Shown here: piece after piece, positions 16,641 through 26,394 of the stretch
How positions within the stretch are numbered: the first letter of the stretch is position 1
Layout: each line of letters starts with the position of its first letter
Assembly (NCBI GenBank): GCA_018228665.1
Contig: CP073692.1
Span: 2,740,046-2,804,045 of the forward strand
Source: Faecalicatena sp. Marseille-Q4148
Lineage (GTDB): Bacteria; Bacillota; Clostridia; Lachnospirales; Lachnospiraceae
Direction of reading: 5' to 3'
DNA: 64,000 nucleotides
Notes under the pieces: generated by a model
Seen by the model: only the letters and a program-made list of their open reading frames with translations
Databases searched by the model: none
What the model was told of the DNA's origin: nothing
Translations under genes and position numbers: made by a program

Positions 16641-17546
16641 GGAACGACTTTGGCAGAACGATTTATTGATTCTCTTGCGAATATATGGAAAACAGTTATT
16701 TGTGTAGGGGCAGGCAATGAGGCGGCCGGCGCCGGTCATACGTCTGGAGTTTTAACGGCAGAAGAAGAGGAAATAGTAGAATTTGCAGTACAGGATCGGC
16801 AGCCGGAACTGAGTATTCAGATTTGGAAGGAATACGAGGATGAAATGGAAATTTCGATTATTGCGCCATCAGGGATTCGGGTAGGACCGATAAAACAAGT
16901 GCTGGGACCGCAGCGGTTTAAAATAGAACGAACAGAAATTTTACTGTATTATGGAGAGCCAAATCCGTATAGCACTGCACAGGAAGTTTATATTTCGTTT
17001 TTGCCGGAGACGGATTATATCGATAGTGGAATTTGGGGGATTGTATTAACGCCTGTCAGCATTGTGAGGGGAGCATATGAAATGTGGATGCCGGGGCAGC
17101 AGGTATTAAACAGAGGAACCGGTTTTTTGTATCCTACAGCGAAAACGACTTTGACGATTCCTTCTGCGGCAGCAAACGTGGTAACCGTAGGGGCTTATGA
17201 CAGCAGGACATTTTCCTATGCTGATTTTTCCGGGCGGGGGTATACAAGAATTACAAATCAGATTAAGCCGGATCTTGCGGCGCCCGGAGTTAATGTGCGG
17301 ACGACAAGAGTTGGGGGAGGCTATGTTGAGATGACAGGAACTTCTTTCGCGACGCCTTTTGTGACCGGAGCAGCGGCATTGATGATGGAATGGGGAATCA
17401 TAAGAGGAAATGATCCATATCTGTATGGAGAGAAAGTAAAAGCGTATTTGAGAAAAGGAGCCAGAGCGCTGCCGGAGTTTGAAGAATATCCCAATCCATA
17501 TGTGGGTTTTGGGGCGTTGTGTGTGAGGGAGAGCATCCCGGAGTAA
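16632..17546 (+). pseudogene. S8 (subtilisin-like) peptidase, 5' truncated
   Basis: About 304 residues of the C-terminal part of a Csp-like S8 peptidase remain. They include the oxyanion-region segment TVICVGAGNEAAGAGH, the late SAAANVVTVGAYD segment and the nucleophile motif GTSFATP. The catalytic Asp and His, which lie nearer the N-terminus in this family, are missing. A TTG at 16650 is the only start-like codon near the break and lacks a good ribosome site. The missing half is explained by insertion of the recombinase element at about 16630. It is very likely inactive unless the element excises. Confidence 0.8.
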
Positions 17547-17632
17547 AGTTTATAGAATCTTTGTGAATAAGTACTTGACCACTGTCTGTTCCTAAGTCAT
17601 ATTATATTACATATAATGAAGTTAGGACGGTG

Positions 17633-19045
17633 ATGAAAATGTTACACATGATGTTGTTGATCATTTATATTTCACTTATTCTGATGGTGGTTTTTGTAGA
17701 ACGAAAACATCCGACAGAAGCGTTGCTATGGGTAGTGATTATGATTTGTCTGCCATATTTTGGGACAATTTTATATCTGATATTCGGAAGCACAGTTGCA
17801 ATCAAGTTAACTGCATTTATACGCAGGAAGAAACTTCAGATGCAGCCGGATAATGTAGAGTTATTGTCGCCGGTTTCGCTGGAAGAAGGGCATTTGTCGG
17901 AATCTGATCTGCAGGTAATCCGATTTAATACAGTGTATAACGCAAGTGAACTGACTTGCTGTCAAAATGCAGAATTTTATACGAGTGGAAAAGCCCATTA
18001 TACCCAGCTTTTTAAAGATCTGGAACAGGCCAAAACGTGTATTTTTATTGAATTTTATACAATCCATCACGATATGATCGGAGAGAAACTTGTGGAAGTT
18101 TTGACAAAAAAAGCAAGTGAGGGAGTGGAAGTATGGGTAATGTGTGATTTTATTGCGAACCTTTCCACACCTAAGAAGATGTTCCGGCCGCTTGAAGATG
18201 CCGGAGGAAAAGTTGTGCGTGTGAAACCATATTTTACCCATTATAGAAGTCATAGAAAGATTGTCTCGATCGATCAGAAAATTTCGTATATTGGAGGAAT
18301 GAATATCGGAAAACAGTACGCAAATATGGATCGCGTGAAAAACCCGTGGAGGGATACACAGATTCGCCTGGAGGGAGCATGCACATCGATTTTGAATACA
18401 TATTTTTTAAAAGACTGGCTCTGCTCGATTAAGCGCTGTGACTGGGAAGATACGATTCACTACCTGAAAGAGATGAAGCAGGAATCATATGAAATGACAA
18501 CATCTTATTGTCAATTTATTGCGGGTGGCGTAGACACAGATAAGGAAGCGGTTAAGATGTGCTATTTGAGTATAATACGAAGTGCAAAGAAGCGTATTCG
18601 AATTCAATCTCCATATTTTATTCCGGATGCTTCGATTCTGGATGCGTTAAAGACGGCGGCAGCTTCCGGGGTGGAGATTGAGTTAATGATTCCGGGGATT
18701 AAGGCAAGCTTCTTCTTGGATCCGGTTACAAATTATTATAGCGGTCAATTGCTTGAATATGGAACAAAAGTTTATAAATACAGGGGATATATCCATGCGA
18801 AGACGATGATTATTGATGATGAACTGTGCTGTGTAGGCTCGGTAAATATGGATATCCGAAGTTTGATGGTGGATGATGAAGTCTGTGGTGTCTTTTATGA
18901 AAATCAGCTTGTACAGCGATATAATAAGATTTATGATCATGATATTTCTGAGTGTGATTTTTACACTTGGGATGCGTTCCGGGGGCGAGACAGAAAAGAA
19001 CGGATCTTAGAGAGTATTTTCCTGCCGTTTGCACCGCTAATGTAA
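17633..19045 (+). CDS. cls: Cardiolipin synthase
   Basis: The 470-residue protein has two N-terminal transmembrane segments (about 4-60) and two phospholipase D HKD motifs: SHRKIVSIDQ (about residues 206-215) and IHAKTMIIDD (about 388-397). The enzyme condenses two phosphatidylglycerol molecules into cardiolipin and glycerol at the membrane. The start is ATG 17633 rather than GTG 17630, set by AGGA at 17624-17627. A loose inverted repeat (CCTAAgTCAT ... ATGAAgTTAGG, 17591-17626) surrounds a TATAAT at 17612-17617 and may be a control site. Confidence 0.93.
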   Translation: MKMLHMMLLIIYISLILMVVFVERKHPTEALLWVVIMICLPYFGTILYLIFGSTVAIKLTAFIRRKKLQMQPDNVELLSPVSLEEGHLSESDLQVIRFNTVYNASELTCCQNAEFYTSGKAHYTQLFKDLEQAKTCIFIEFYTIHHDMIGEKLVEVLTKKASEGVEVWVMCDFIANLSTPKKMFRPLEDAGGKVVRVKPYFTHYRSHRKIVSIDQKISYIGGMNIGKQYANMDRVKNPWRDTQIRLEGACTSILNTYFLKDWLCSIKRCDWEDTIHYLKEMKQESYEMTTSYCQFIAGGVDTDKEAVKMCYLSIIRSAKKRIRIQSPYFIPDASILDALKTAAASGVEIELMIPGIKASFFLDPVTNYYSGQLLEYGTKVYKYRGYIHAKTMIIDDELCCVGSVNMDIRSLMVDDEVCGVFYENQLVQRYNKIYDHDISECDFYTWDAFRGRDRKERILESIFLPFAPLM

Positions 19046-19090
19046 AGTGGTGTCTGACGGCGGCGAAGGATAAAGTTTTTTAGAAAAGCA

Positions 19091-19119
19091 ATGACAAGGT
19101 GAGAAATGGAGTGTATACT
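19091..19119 (+). promoter_or_regulatory. Promoter of the prdD-like gene
   Basis: ATGACA (19091-19096), a 17-base spacer and TATACT (19114-19119) lie 50 bases before the start codon of the prdD-like gene. Confidence 0.5.
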
Positions 19120-19168
19120 AATTGTGTATGCAGTTTGCAGATGAGAATAGTTGATAAAGGTGATGAAC

Positions 19169-19933
19169 ATGAGTGAAACAAAAGATCTGCGGCGTCTTGT
19201 GATTAAGACGTTTCATATAGAAGAAGTAACTGTGGGGGAAAAGAATGAAGTCAGCGTTGATGGATGGATGAAGATCGATCCGTATTCGTTAAATGAAATT
19301 GTGGAAAAAGAGCCGGCGATTCATTCGGTAAAGATTGAGTTGATTCCGCCATATGATCATGAGCGCTTTACGAATACGATTATGGATGTGATACCGATTT
19401 CAACAAAGGTACTCGGAGAAATCGGAGAAGGAATTACCCATACATTAACGGGAGTATGTGCAATTTTGACAGGGGTAGATGTTAACGGGATACAGACGGC
19501 AGAATTTGGCTCTTCTGAGGGAATCTTAAAAGAACAGGTAAAGTTTGGTCGGGCGGGGACGCCGGAAGTGTCGGATTATATTATCTCTGTCGATGTAACG
19601 TTTGAAGCGGGACAGGGGCAGGAGCGTTCCGGAGTGACAGCTGCCCACCGTGTTTGTGATATGCTTTTGCAGCAGCTGCGCGATCAGATGAAAATGTTTA
19701 ATGGAAACCGCTGCACAGAGCGCCACGAATATCACGATATTGTACGGACAGGTAAAAAACGGGTACTTATTATCAAACAGGTGGCAGGTCAGGGAGCAAT
19801 GTACGATACACATTTATTTGCGAAGGAACCGTCTGGAGTGGAAGGCGGCCGCTCGATTATTGATATGGGAAATATGCCGGTCATTGTGACGCCGAACGAA
19901 TACCGGGATGGAATTATTAGATCAATGCAGTAG
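19169..19933 (+). CDS. PrdD-like proline reductase cluster protein
   Basis: The 254-residue protein begins MSETKDLRRLVIKTFHI, as in PrdD proteins of D-proline reductase clusters. The middle (GEGITHTLTGVCAILTGVDVNG, then FGSSEG and VDVTFEAGQGQERSGVTAAHR) is the conserved core shared with PrdA and with GrdE of glycine reductase. The start is ATG 19169, with AAGGTG 7 bases upstream; earlier in-frame TTG/GTG/ATG codons are less well placed. PrdD's own role is not established. The catalytic genes prdA and prdB are absent from the window, so this is an orphan pair with the next gene. A Cys in the position of the GVC motif recalls the processed Cys of the proproteins, but cleavage is only a guess. 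Confidence 0.75.
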   Translation: MSETKDLRRLVIKTFHIEEVTVGEKNEVSVDGWMKIDPYSLNEIVEKEPAIHSVKIELIPPYDHERFTNTIMDVIPISTKVLGEIGEGITHTLTGVCAILTGVDVNGIQTAEFGSSEGILKEQVKFGRAGTPEVSDYIISVDVTFEAGQGQERSGVTAAHRVCDMLLQQLRDQMKMFNGNRCTERHEYHDIVRTGKKRVLIIKQVAGQGAMYDTHLFAKEPSGVEGGRSIIDMGNMPVIVTPNEYRDGIIRSMQ

Positions 19934-19945
19934 GAGGAATTAGTT

Positions 19946-20416
19946 ATGGGAATTGGACCATCGACAAAGGAAACATCACGTCATCACTTTCATGATCCGC
20001 TGCTTGAAATTGTGTCTGCAGATGAAGAATTGGATCTGATGGGAATTATGCTTGTGGGAACACCGGATGGCAATGCAGATAAAATGCTTGTGGGGACACG
20101 GGCAGCTGTATGGGCAGAAGCGATGCGGGCAGATGGTGTGATTATTTCATCAGACGGCTGGGGAAATAGCGATGTAGATTATGTGAATACAGTAGACCAG
20201 CTTGCAAAACGGGGGATTGCAGTTGCGGGACTGGATTTTTGCGGAACAGCCGGACAGTTTGTTGTGGAGAGCGATAATCTGGATGCGATTGTTGATATTA
20301 ATAAGAATCCATCAGGGGTAGAAACATGTGTGCTTGGTGAAAATAGCGTAAATACATTGGATGCAAGAAAGGCTGCAGCGATGCTGAAACTGAAAATGAG
20401 GAAAATGTGTAAATAA
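19946..20416 (+). CDS. PrdE-like glycine/proline reductase-family protein
   Basis: The 156-residue protein starts MGIGPSTKETSRHHFHDPLL and contains VGTPDGNADKMLVGTRAAVWAEAM and SDGWGNSDVDY, the signature of PrdE and of the related B-component subunits of glycine/sarcosine/betaine reductases. It has one Cys in the GLDFCGTAGQ region and another near the end (VETCVLGEN). No in-frame TGA that would encode selenocysteine is present. It follows the prdD-like gene by 12 bases with TAGGAGGAA. The pair probably forms one complex, but the substrate is unknown. Confidence 0.75.
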   Translation: MGIGPSTKETSRHHFHDPLLEIVSADEELDLMGIMLVGTPDGNADKMLVGTRAAVWAEAMRADGVIISSDGWGNSDVDYVNTVDQLAKRGIAVAGLDFCGTAGQFVVESDNLDAIVDINKNPSGVETCVLGENSVNTLDARKAAAMLKLKMRKMCK

Positions 20417-20510
20417 CTGCATGGATGGAATCATTGAAGGATGGTATGGGAATCTTCTTTATTATATAAGGAAGAGAATGATTATAAAATGGAAAGTATA
20501 AGGAGGAAAT

Positions 20511-20702
20511 ATGGCCAGAATCATAAAAGTAGTAATTACAGTGTTGTTAGCGATGATTGGAATGGGACTATCTGAAAGATATCTTGGGGCAGAATGGGCA
20601 TTATATGCAAAGGTAATCATTGTTATGATTGCGGCAGTTGCGATTACATTGGAACTTCTTACTGCGGTAAGCAATAAAAAAGAGGATGGCGAAGAAGAAT
20701 AA
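20511..20702 (+). CDS. Small membrane protein of unknown function
   Basis: The 63-residue protein has two hydrophobic helices (about 4-21 and 33-54) separated by GLSERYLGAEWA and ends in an acidic tail (KKEDGEEE). It has a strong AAGGAGGAAAT ribosome site. I do not recognise the family. Its gene lies between the prd pair and the ribosomal operon, in the same direction. Confidence 0.6.
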   Translation: MARIIKVVITVLLAMIGMGLSERYLGAEWALYAKVIIVMIAAVAITLELLTAVSNKKEDGEEE

Positions 20703-20843
20703 AGAAAAGCCGGAAAGACGGCATGGAGTGAGCGGATACAAATCCAGATTCGGCAATAATGCACAAAAGAAATGTAGAAAAAACGTTAGAATTCAATGTT
20801 TTGGAAAAAGTGCAATAATTTGTAAAAATATTATAAAAAATAC

Positions 20844-20872
20844 TTGAAATCTGACGGATCATCTTATATAAT
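20844..20872 (+). promoter_or_regulatory. Main promoter of the S10-spc ribosomal operon
   Basis: TTGAAA (20844-20849), a 17-base spacer and a perfect TATAAT (20867-20872). It precedes a 250-base leader and then rpsJ. Confidence 0.75.
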
Positions 20873-20878
20873 GAAAAA

Positions 20879-21118
20879 GCTGTGACATGATAGCGTTGAA
20901 GCGTGAGGTTGCTGCCTGTGGGATGGAAGGCAATACCGCATGGCAGGTTTTCCGTGGAGCGAATGTCAAGTTAGGAAACTGGCGACAAGTCACTGTACGA
21001 ATTCATAACGGCCATTGAAATATGGTAACAACGTGTGGGTATAAGAGGACACACACGGGAGAGTGTACAGTCACCGCTTGTCGTACTGAGTTTGAAAGTA
21101 CGAAAAGGAGGCGACTTT
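20879..21118 (+). promoter_or_regulatory. Structured 5' leader of the S10 operon
   Basis: The leader contains long-range pairs. CGACAAG (20983-20989) pairs with CTTGTCG (21077-21083), and CTGTAC (20993-20998) with GTACAG (21064-21069), enclosing a GTGTG ... CACAC hairpin (21033-21054). A hairpin CGTACT/AGTACG (21082-21087 with 21097-21102) sits just before the ribosome site and shares bases with the long stem, so the two are partly exclusive. In many bacteria L4 binds the S10 leader to repress the operon. A similar role here is inference; I see no match to a named riboswitch. Confidence 0.5.
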
Positions 21119-21122
21119 TTTT

Positions 21123-21440
21123 ATGGCAAGTCAAGTAATGAGAATCACATTAAAAGCATATGATCATCAGTTAGTTGATGCATCTGCTAAAAAAATCATC
21201 GAAACTGTTAAAAAGAATGGATCACAGGTGAGCGGACCGGTGCCGTTACCGACAAAGAAAGAAGTTGTTACAATCTTAAGAGCAACTCACAAATACAAAG
21301 ATTCCAGAGAACAGTTCGAACAGAGAACTCATAAAAGACTGATCGATATCATCACACCAACACAGAAAACTGTTGATGCATTATCAAGATTAGAAATGCC
21401 GGCTGGTGTATATATCGACATCAAAATGAAAAACAAATAA
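21123..21440 (+). CDS. rpsJ: 30S ribosomal protein S10
   Basis: The 105-residue protein has the S10 core ([44 protein letters not shown]). It is a 3'-domain protein of the small subunit and also the NusE partner of NusB in antitermination. It is the first gene of the S10-spc-alpha superoperon, with AAAAGGAGGCGAC upstream. The length is normal. Confidence 0.97.
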   Translation: MASQVMRITLKAYDHQLVDASAKKIIETVKKNGSQVSGPVPLPTKKEVVTILRATHKYKDSREQFEQRTHKRLIDIITPTQKTVDALSRLEMPAGVYIDIKMKNK

Positions 21441-21511
21441 GACAGTATCAATCCTAAAATTTAGGATGAACACATAAAGTGTTCCGCTGTAAATCACAGG
21501 AGGTAAGAATA

Positions 21512-22192
21512 ATGAAGAAAGCTATCTTAGCTACAAAAGTCGGAATGACTCAAATCTTCAACGAGCATGGAGTTTTAACTCCGGTAACTGTACTTCAGGC
21601 TGGACCATGTGTAGTAACACAGGTTAAGACAGAAGACAACGACGGTTACAAAGCTGTTCAGGTCGGATTCGTTGACAAAAAAGACAGAATCGTAAACACA
21701 GACAAGAACGGTAAGAAAGAAATCGTGCACAGACACGGTGTAACAAAAGCTGAAAAAGGACATTTTGAAAAAGCTGGTGTTGCTGGAAAGAAATTCGTTC
21801 GCGAGTTCAAGTTTGAAAACGCTGAAGAATATGCACTTGGCCAGGAAATCAAAGCAGATATCTTCGCAGCAGGCGATAAGATTGATGCAACAGCTATTTC
21901 AAAAGGTAAAGGATTCCAGGGTGCTATTAAGAGACATAATCAGCACAGAGGACCTATGGCTCACGGTTCTAAATTCCACCGTCACGCAGGTTCCAACGGC
22001 GCTGCATCTGATCCGAGTAAAGTGTTCAAAGGCAAAAAGATGCCAGGACATATGGGAAGCAAAAAAATCACAGTTCAGAATCTTGAAGTAGTGAGAGTAG
22101 ATGCAGAGAACAACCTTATCTTAGTTAAGGGTTCAGTACCGGGACCGAAAAAATCATTAGTGACAATTAAGGAATCTGTGAAATCTAAATAG
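21512..22192 (+). CDS. rplC: 50S ribosomal protein L3
   Basis: The 226-residue protein starts [25 protein letters not shown] decides ATG 21512 over an ATG 11 codons earlier. The central [15 protein letters not shown] segment is the extended loop that reaches the peptidyl transferase centre. It is an early assembly protein of the large subunit and second in the operon, as usual. Confidence 0.97.
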   Translation: MKKAILATKVGMTQIFNEHGVLTPVTVLQAGPCVVTQVKTEDNDGYKAVQVGFVDKKDRIVNTDKNGKKEIVHRHGVTKAEKGHFEKAGVAGKKFVREFKFENAEEYALGQEIKADIFAAGDKIDATAISKGKGFQGAIKRHNQHRGPMAHGSKFHRHAGSNGAASDPSKVFKGKKMPGHMGSKKITVQNLEVVRVDAENNLILVKGSVPGPKKSLVTIKESVKSK

Positions 22193-22220
22193 GTTTCATC
22201 AGGAAAGGAGGAACACATAA

Positions 22221-22841
22221 ATGGCAAACGTAGCTGTTTACAATATCGAAGGTAAAGAAGTTGGAACAATCGACTTAAATGATGCAGTATTCGGTGTTGA
22301 AGTAAACGAACACTTAGTGCACATGGCAGTTGTAAGCCAGCTTGCAAATAAACGTCAGGGAACACAGAAAGCTAAAACACGTTCTGAAGTTTCCGGAGGC
22401 GGAAGAAAACCATGGAGACAGAAAGGAACAGGTCATGCAAGACAGGGTTCAACAAGATCTCCACAGTGGACAGGCGGTGGAGTTGTATTTGCTCCAACAC
22501 CAAGAGACTACTCTTTCAAATTAAACAAAAAAGAGAAGAGAGCTGCTCTGAAATCTGCTCTTACATCAAGAGTTGCAGAACAGAAATTCATCGTAGTTGA
22601 TGAGATGAACTTCGCTGAAATCAAAACAAAGAATTTCCAGAATATGCTGAACAACTTAAAAGTAAACAAAGCTTTAGTAGTTCTTGAAGATGGAAACAAA
22701 AATGCTGAAATCTCTGCAAGAAATATCGCAGATGTGAAGACAGCACATACAAATACAATTAATGTATATGACATCTTAAAATATAACACAGTTATCGCTA
22801 CAAAGGCAGCTGTTGAAAAAATCGAGGAGGTGTATGCATAA
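22221..22841 (+). CDS. rplD: 50S ribosomal protein L4
   Basis: The 206-residue protein has the long loop [19 protein letters not shown] (about residues 60-78), which lines the nascent peptide tunnel. L4 is the known repressor of the S10 operon in several bacteria, so it may bind the leader at 20879-21118. Its stop overlaps the rplW start by one base. Confidence 0.97.
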   Translation: MANVAVYNIEGKEVGTIDLNDAVFGVEVNEHLVHMAVVSQLANKRQGTQKAKTRSEVSGGGRKPWRQKGTGHARQGSTRSPQWTGGGVVFAPTPRDYSFKLNKKEKRAALKSALTSRVAEQKFIVVDEMNFAEIKTKNFQNMLNNLKVNKALVVLEDGNKNAEISARNIADVKTAHTNTINVYDILKYNTVIATKAAVEKIEEVYA

Positions 22842-23140
22842 TGGCAAACATTAAATATTATGACGTAATCCTCAAACCAGTTATCACTGAGAAGAGCATG
22901 GAGCTTATGGGTGAAAAGAAATATACTTTCTTAGTACACACAGAAGCAACAAAAAATCAGGTAAAAGAAGCTGTTGAAAAAATGTTCGCAGGAACAAAAG
23001 TTGCAAGTGTTCACACAATGAATATGGATGGAAAATCCAAAAGACGTGGAATGACAGTTGGAAAAACAGCTAAAACAAAGAAAGCGATCGTTCAGTTAAC
23101 AGCTGACAGCGCAGATATCGAGATCTTCGAAGGACTGTAA
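22841..23140 (+). CDS. rplW: 50S ribosomal protein L23
   Basis: The 99-residue protein has the N-terminal [15 protein letters not shown] motif and KRRGMTVGK near the C-terminus. L23 sits at the tunnel exit and docks trigger factor and SRP. It is translationally coupled to rplD by a one-base overlap, with GAGGTG just upstream inside rplD. Confidence 0.97.
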   Translation: MANIKYYDVILKPVITEKSMELMGEKKYTFLVHTEATKNQVKEAVEKMFAGTKVASVHTMNMDGKSKRRGMTVGKTAKTKKAIVQLTADSADIEIFEGL

Positions 23141-23222
23141 GAAGCAGTCGCGAACAGAATTGAAACTATATACGGTGCAAATCCGTGAAACGAATAATTA
23201 GGAGTTGAAAGGAGAGACAGTA

Positions 23223-24065
23223 ATGGGAATTAAAACATATAGCCCTTACACACCTTCCAGAAGACATATGACAAGCTCTGATTTCGCAGAAATCACAAAG
23301 ACAACTCCAGAGAAATCATTGGTAGTTTCTCTGAAGAAAACAGCTGGTCGTAATGCACAGGGTAAAATCACAGTAAGACACCGCGGAGGCGGAGAAAAGA
23401 GAAAATACAGAGTAATCGATTTCAAGAGAAATAAAGACGGAATTCCGGCTACAGTAATCGGAATCGAATACGATCCAAACAGAACAGCTAACATCGCACT
23501 GATCTGCTACGCTGATGGAGAAAAAGCATACATCTTAGCTCCACAGGGATTAACAGACGGTATGAAAGTTATGAACGGACCGGAAGCAGAAGTTAGAGTA
23601 GGAAACTGCCTGCCGCTTTCTGAAATCCCGGTTGGTACACAGATCCATAACATTGAGCTTTATCCGGGACGAGGCGGACAGCTTGTTCGTTCAGCTGGAA
23701 ACAGCGCTCAGTTAATGGCTAAAGAAGGAAAATACGCAACACTTAGATTACCATCTGGTGAAATGAGAATGGTTCCGCTTGTATGCCGCGCATCTATCGG
23801 TGTAGTTGGTAACGGCGAGCACAACCTGATCAACGTAGGTAAAGCAGGACGTAAACGTCACATGGGTATCCGCCCAACAGTTCGTGGTTCTGTTATGAAC
23901 CCTAATGACCATCCGCACGGTGGTGGTGAAGGTAAATGTGGAATCGGCCGTCCGGGTCCATGTACACCTTGGGGCAAACCTGCACTTGGTCTCAAGACAA
24001 GAAAGAAAAACAAATCTTCTAACAAATTAATCGTAAGAAGAAGAGACGGAAAAGGTATTAAATAA
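23223..24065 (+). CDS. rplB: 50S ribosomal protein L2
   Basis: The 280-residue protein starts [31 protein letters not shown] sets ATG 23223, not the ATG at 23205. It has the [12 protein letters not shown] and [19 protein letters not shown] segments; the latter holds the His-containing PHGGGE loop near the peptidyl transferase centre. It has a typical length and a basic C-terminus. Confidence 0.97.
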   Translation: MGIKTYSPYTPSRRHMTSSDFAEITKTTPEKSLVVSLKKTAGRNAQGKITVRHRGGGEKRKYRVIDFKRNKDGIPATVIGIEYDPNRTANIALICYADGEKAYILAPQGLTDGMKVMNGPEAEVRVGNCLPLSEIPVGTQIHNIELYPGRGGQLVRSAGNSAQLMAKEGKYATLRLPSGEMRMVPLVCRASIGVVGNGEHNLINVGKAGRKRHMGIRPTVRGSVMNPNDHPHGGGEGKCGIGRPGPCTPWGKPALGLKTRKKNKSSNKLIVRRRDGKGIK

Positions 24066-24089
24066 TTCATTTCAAGGAGGTAAAACCTA

Positions 24090-24371
24090 ATGGCTCGTTC
24101 ACTGAAGAAAGGACCATTTGCAGATGCAAGCTTACTGAAAAAAGTAGATGCTATGAACGCTGCAGGTGATAAATCAGTTATTAAGACATGGTCACGTCGT
24201 TCAACAATCTTCCCTTCATTCGTTGGACACACAATCGCTGTTCACGACGGAAGAAAACACGTTCCGGTATATGTTACAGAAGATATGGTAGGCCACAAAC
24301 TCGGAGAGTTCGTTGCTACAAGAACATATAGAGGACACGGAAAAGACGAAAAGAAATCAAGAGTTAGATAA
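24090..24371 (+). CDS. rpsS: 30S ribosomal protein S19
   Basis: The 93-residue protein starts [12 protein letters not shown] and contains [29 protein letters not shown] and the [13 protein letters not shown] tail. It lies in the head of the 30S subunit next to S13. AAGGAGGTAAAACCTA precedes it. Confidence 0.97.
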   Translation: MARSLKKGPFADASLLKKVDAMNAAGDKSVIKTWSRRSTIFPSFVGHTIAVHDGRKHVPVYVTEDMVGHKLGEFVATRTYRGHGKDEKKSRVR

Positions 24372-24402
24372 TAGATAACGTATTCGAAAGGAGGTTTCAT
24401 CC

Positions 24403-24789
24403 ATGGCTAAAGGACATAGATCCCAAATCAAGAGAGAGAGAAATGCTCAGAAAGACAACAGACCATCAGCTAAGTTATCTTACGCAAGAGTATCTGTTCA
24501 GAAAGCATGTTTCGTATTGGATGCCATCAGAGGTAAGGATGTAACAACAGCACTTGGTATTTTAACATACAACCCAAGATATGCTTCAAGTATTATAAAG
24601 AAATTATTAGAATCAGCAATCGCTAATGCTGAAAACAATAACGGTATGAACGCTGAGAACCTTTATATTGAAGAATGCTATGCAAATAAAGGACCAACAA
24701 TGAAGAGAATCAGACCGAGAGCACAGGGCAGAGCTTACAGAATCGAAAAGAGAATGAGCCACATTACACTTGTGCTGAATGAAAGATAA
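24403..24789 (+). CDS. rplV: 50S ribosomal protein L22
   Basis: The 128-residue protein has the L22 hallmarks [23 protein letters not shown] and the beta-hairpin tip [13 protein letters not shown], which reaches into the exit tunnel where macrolides bind. The ribosome site is AAAGGAGGTTTCATCC. It is in the conserved rpsS-rplV-rpsC order. Confidence 0.97.
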   Translation: MAKGHRSQIKRERNAQKDNRPSAKLSYARVSVQKACFVLDAIRGKDVTTALGILTYNPRYASSIIKKLLESAIANAENNNGMNAENLYIEECYANKGPTMKRIRPRAQGRAYRIEKRMSHITLVLNER

Positions 24790-24800
24790 GGAGGGCAATC

Positions 24801-25457
24801 ATGGGACAGAAAGTTAATCCTCATGGCTTAAGAGTCGGTGTTATTAAAGACTGGGACTCTAAATGGTATGCAGAAGCTGATTTTGCAGACTGCTTAGTAG
24901 AGGACCACAAGATCAGAACATTTCTTAAGAAGAAATTATACAGTGCTGGAGTTTCTAAAATCGAAATCGAAAGAGCTTCTGACCGTGTAAAAATCATTAT
25001 CTACACAGCTAAACCAGGTGTAGTAATTGGTAAAGGCGGTTCTGAGATTGAGAAAGTAAAAGCAGAACTTCAGAAATTTACAGATAAAAAACTTATTGTT
25101 GATATTAAAGAAATCAAGAGACCAGACAAAGATGCTCAGTTAGTAGCTGAGAACATTGCATTACAGTTAGAGAACCGTATCTCTTTCAGACGTGCTATGA
25201 AATCTTGTATGTCAAGAACAATGAAAGCCGGAGCACTTGGTGTTAAAACAGCAGTTTCCGGACGTCTTGGCGGAGCTGATATGGCTCGTACAGAGTTCTA
25301 CAGCGAAGGAACAATTCCGCTTCAGACATTAAGAGCAGATATTGATTATGGCTTCGCAGAAGCTGACACAACTTACGGAAAAGTAGGTGTGAAAGTTTGG
25401 ATCTACAAAGGCGAAGTTCTTCCAACAAAGGCAACTAAGGAAGGGAGCGATAAATAA
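24801..25457 (+). CDS. rpsC: 30S ribosomal protein S3
   Basis: The 218-residue protein has the KH domain ([16 protein letters not shown], about residues 71-86) and the C-terminal [27 protein letters not shown] segment. It binds mRNA at the entry of the 30S channel. Its stop overlaps the rplP start by one base. Confidence 0.97.
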   Translation: MGQKVNPHGLRVGVIKDWDSKWYAEADFADCLVEDHKIRTFLKKKLYSAGVSKIEIERASDRVKIIIYTAKPGVVIGKGGSEIEKVKAELQKFTDKKLIVDIKEIKRPDKDAQLVAENIALQLENRISFRRAMKSCMSRTMKAGALGVKTAVSGRLGGADMARTEFYSEGTIPLQTLRADIDYGFAEADTTYGKVGVKVWIYKGEVLPTKATKEGSDK

Positions 25458-25894
25458 TGTTAATGCCAAAAAGAGTAAAACGTCGTAAACAGTTCCGTGG
25501 CTCTATGAAAGGTAAAGCCTTAAGAGGAAATACGATTTCAAATGGTGAATATGGTATCGTTGCAACGGAGCCATGCTGGATTCGTTCAAACCAGATCGAA
25601 GCTGCCCGTATCGCTATGACACGTTACATCAAACGTGGTGGTAAAGTTTGGATCAAAATATTCCCAGATAAACCAGTAACTACAAAACCAGCTGAGACTC
25701 GTATGGGTTCCGGTAAAGGAACATTAGAATACTGGGTAGCTGTTGTAAAACCGGGCCGTGTAATGTTCGAGATTTCAGGAGTTCCGGAAGAAGTAGCTAG
25801 AGAAGCTCTTCGTCTTGCAACACACAAGTTACCTTGTAAATGTAAAATAGTTTCTCGCGCAGACTTAGAAGGCGGTGATAACAGTGAAAATTAA
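25457..25894 (+). CDS. rplP: 50S ribosomal protein L16
   Basis: The 145-residue protein begins [15 protein letters not shown] and has the [23 protein letters not shown] motif. It helps shape the A-site tRNA binding region. The 3' end overlaps rpmC by 11 bases. Confidence 0.97.
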   Translation: MLMPKRVKRRKQFRGSMKGKALRGNTISNGEYGIVATEPCWIRSNQIEAARIAMTRYIKRGGKVWIKIFPDKPVTTKPAETRMGSGKGTLEYWVAVVKPGRVMFEISGVPEEVAREALRLATHKLPCKCKIVSRADLEGGDNSEN

Positions 25895-26087
25895 GACATT
25901 TGTAGAAGATTTAAAGACAAAATCAGCTGCAGAATTAAATGAAGAATTAGTAGCTGCTAAAAAGGAACTTTTCAACTTAAGATTCCAGAACGCAACAAAT
26001 CAGTTAGATAACACAAGCAGAATCAAAGAAGTTAGAAGAAATATTGCCAGAATTCAGACAGCAATCACTGAAAACGCTGGTAAATAA
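25884..26087 (+). CDS. rpmC: 50S ribosomal protein L29
   Basis: The 67-residue helical hairpin protein has the [21 protein letters not shown] motif. I prefer the GTG at 25884 ([10 protein letters not shown], the family's usual start) over the GTG at 25875; the AAGG at 25869 fits 25884. It lies near the tunnel exit beside L23. Confidence 0.95.
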   Translation: MKIKTFVEDLKTKSAAELNEELVAAKKELFNLRFQNATNQLDNTSRIKEVRRNIARIQTAITENAGK

Positions 26088-26119
26088 TTATTGAACAAGT
26101 CCGGAAAGGAGTGACAGTT

Positions 26120-26374
26120 GTGGAAAGAAACCTTAGAAAAACTCGTGTTGGTAAGGTTATCAGCAACAAGATGGATAAAACAATCGTAGTTGCAGTTGAG
26201 AACCATGTAAAACATCCTCTTTACAACAAAATCGTGAAGAGAACATACAAATTAAAAGCACATGATGAGAACAACGAATGCAACATTGGTGATAAAGTAA
26301 AAGTTATGGAGACAAGACCGTTATCAAAAGATAAGAGATGGAGACTTGTCGAAGTTATGGAAAAAGTTAAATAA
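26120..26374 (+). CDS. rpsQ: 30S ribosomal protein S17
   Basis: The 84-residue OB-fold protein reads [13 protein letters not shown] from GTG 26120, nine bases after AAGGAG (26105-26110). A GTG at 26111 lies directly against the ribosome site and is unlikely. The C-terminal [15 protein letters not shown] is diagnostic. It is a primary binder of 16S rRNA. Confidence 0.96.
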   Translation: MERNLRKTRVGKVISNKMDKTIVVAVENHVKHPLYNKIVKRTYKLKAHDENNECNIGDKVKVMETRPLSKDKRWRLVEVMEKVK

Positions 26375-26394
26375 TTGAAGGAGGTTTACCTGCA

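Noticed and set aside
17575..17617. Consensus promoter TTGACC...TATAAT before cls
   Set aside because: The spacing is 31 bases, too long for sigma-A; the TATAAT may work with a poor -35, so no confident call was made.
19946..20416. Selenoprotein with in-frame TGA
   Set aside because: The frame is complete without an internal TGA and ends at a TAA; no selenocysteine is needed to explain the length.
20879..21118. Small-molecule riboswitch in the rpsJ leader
   Set aside because: No conserved core of a known riboswitch is visible; a ribosomal-protein leader is the simpler reading.
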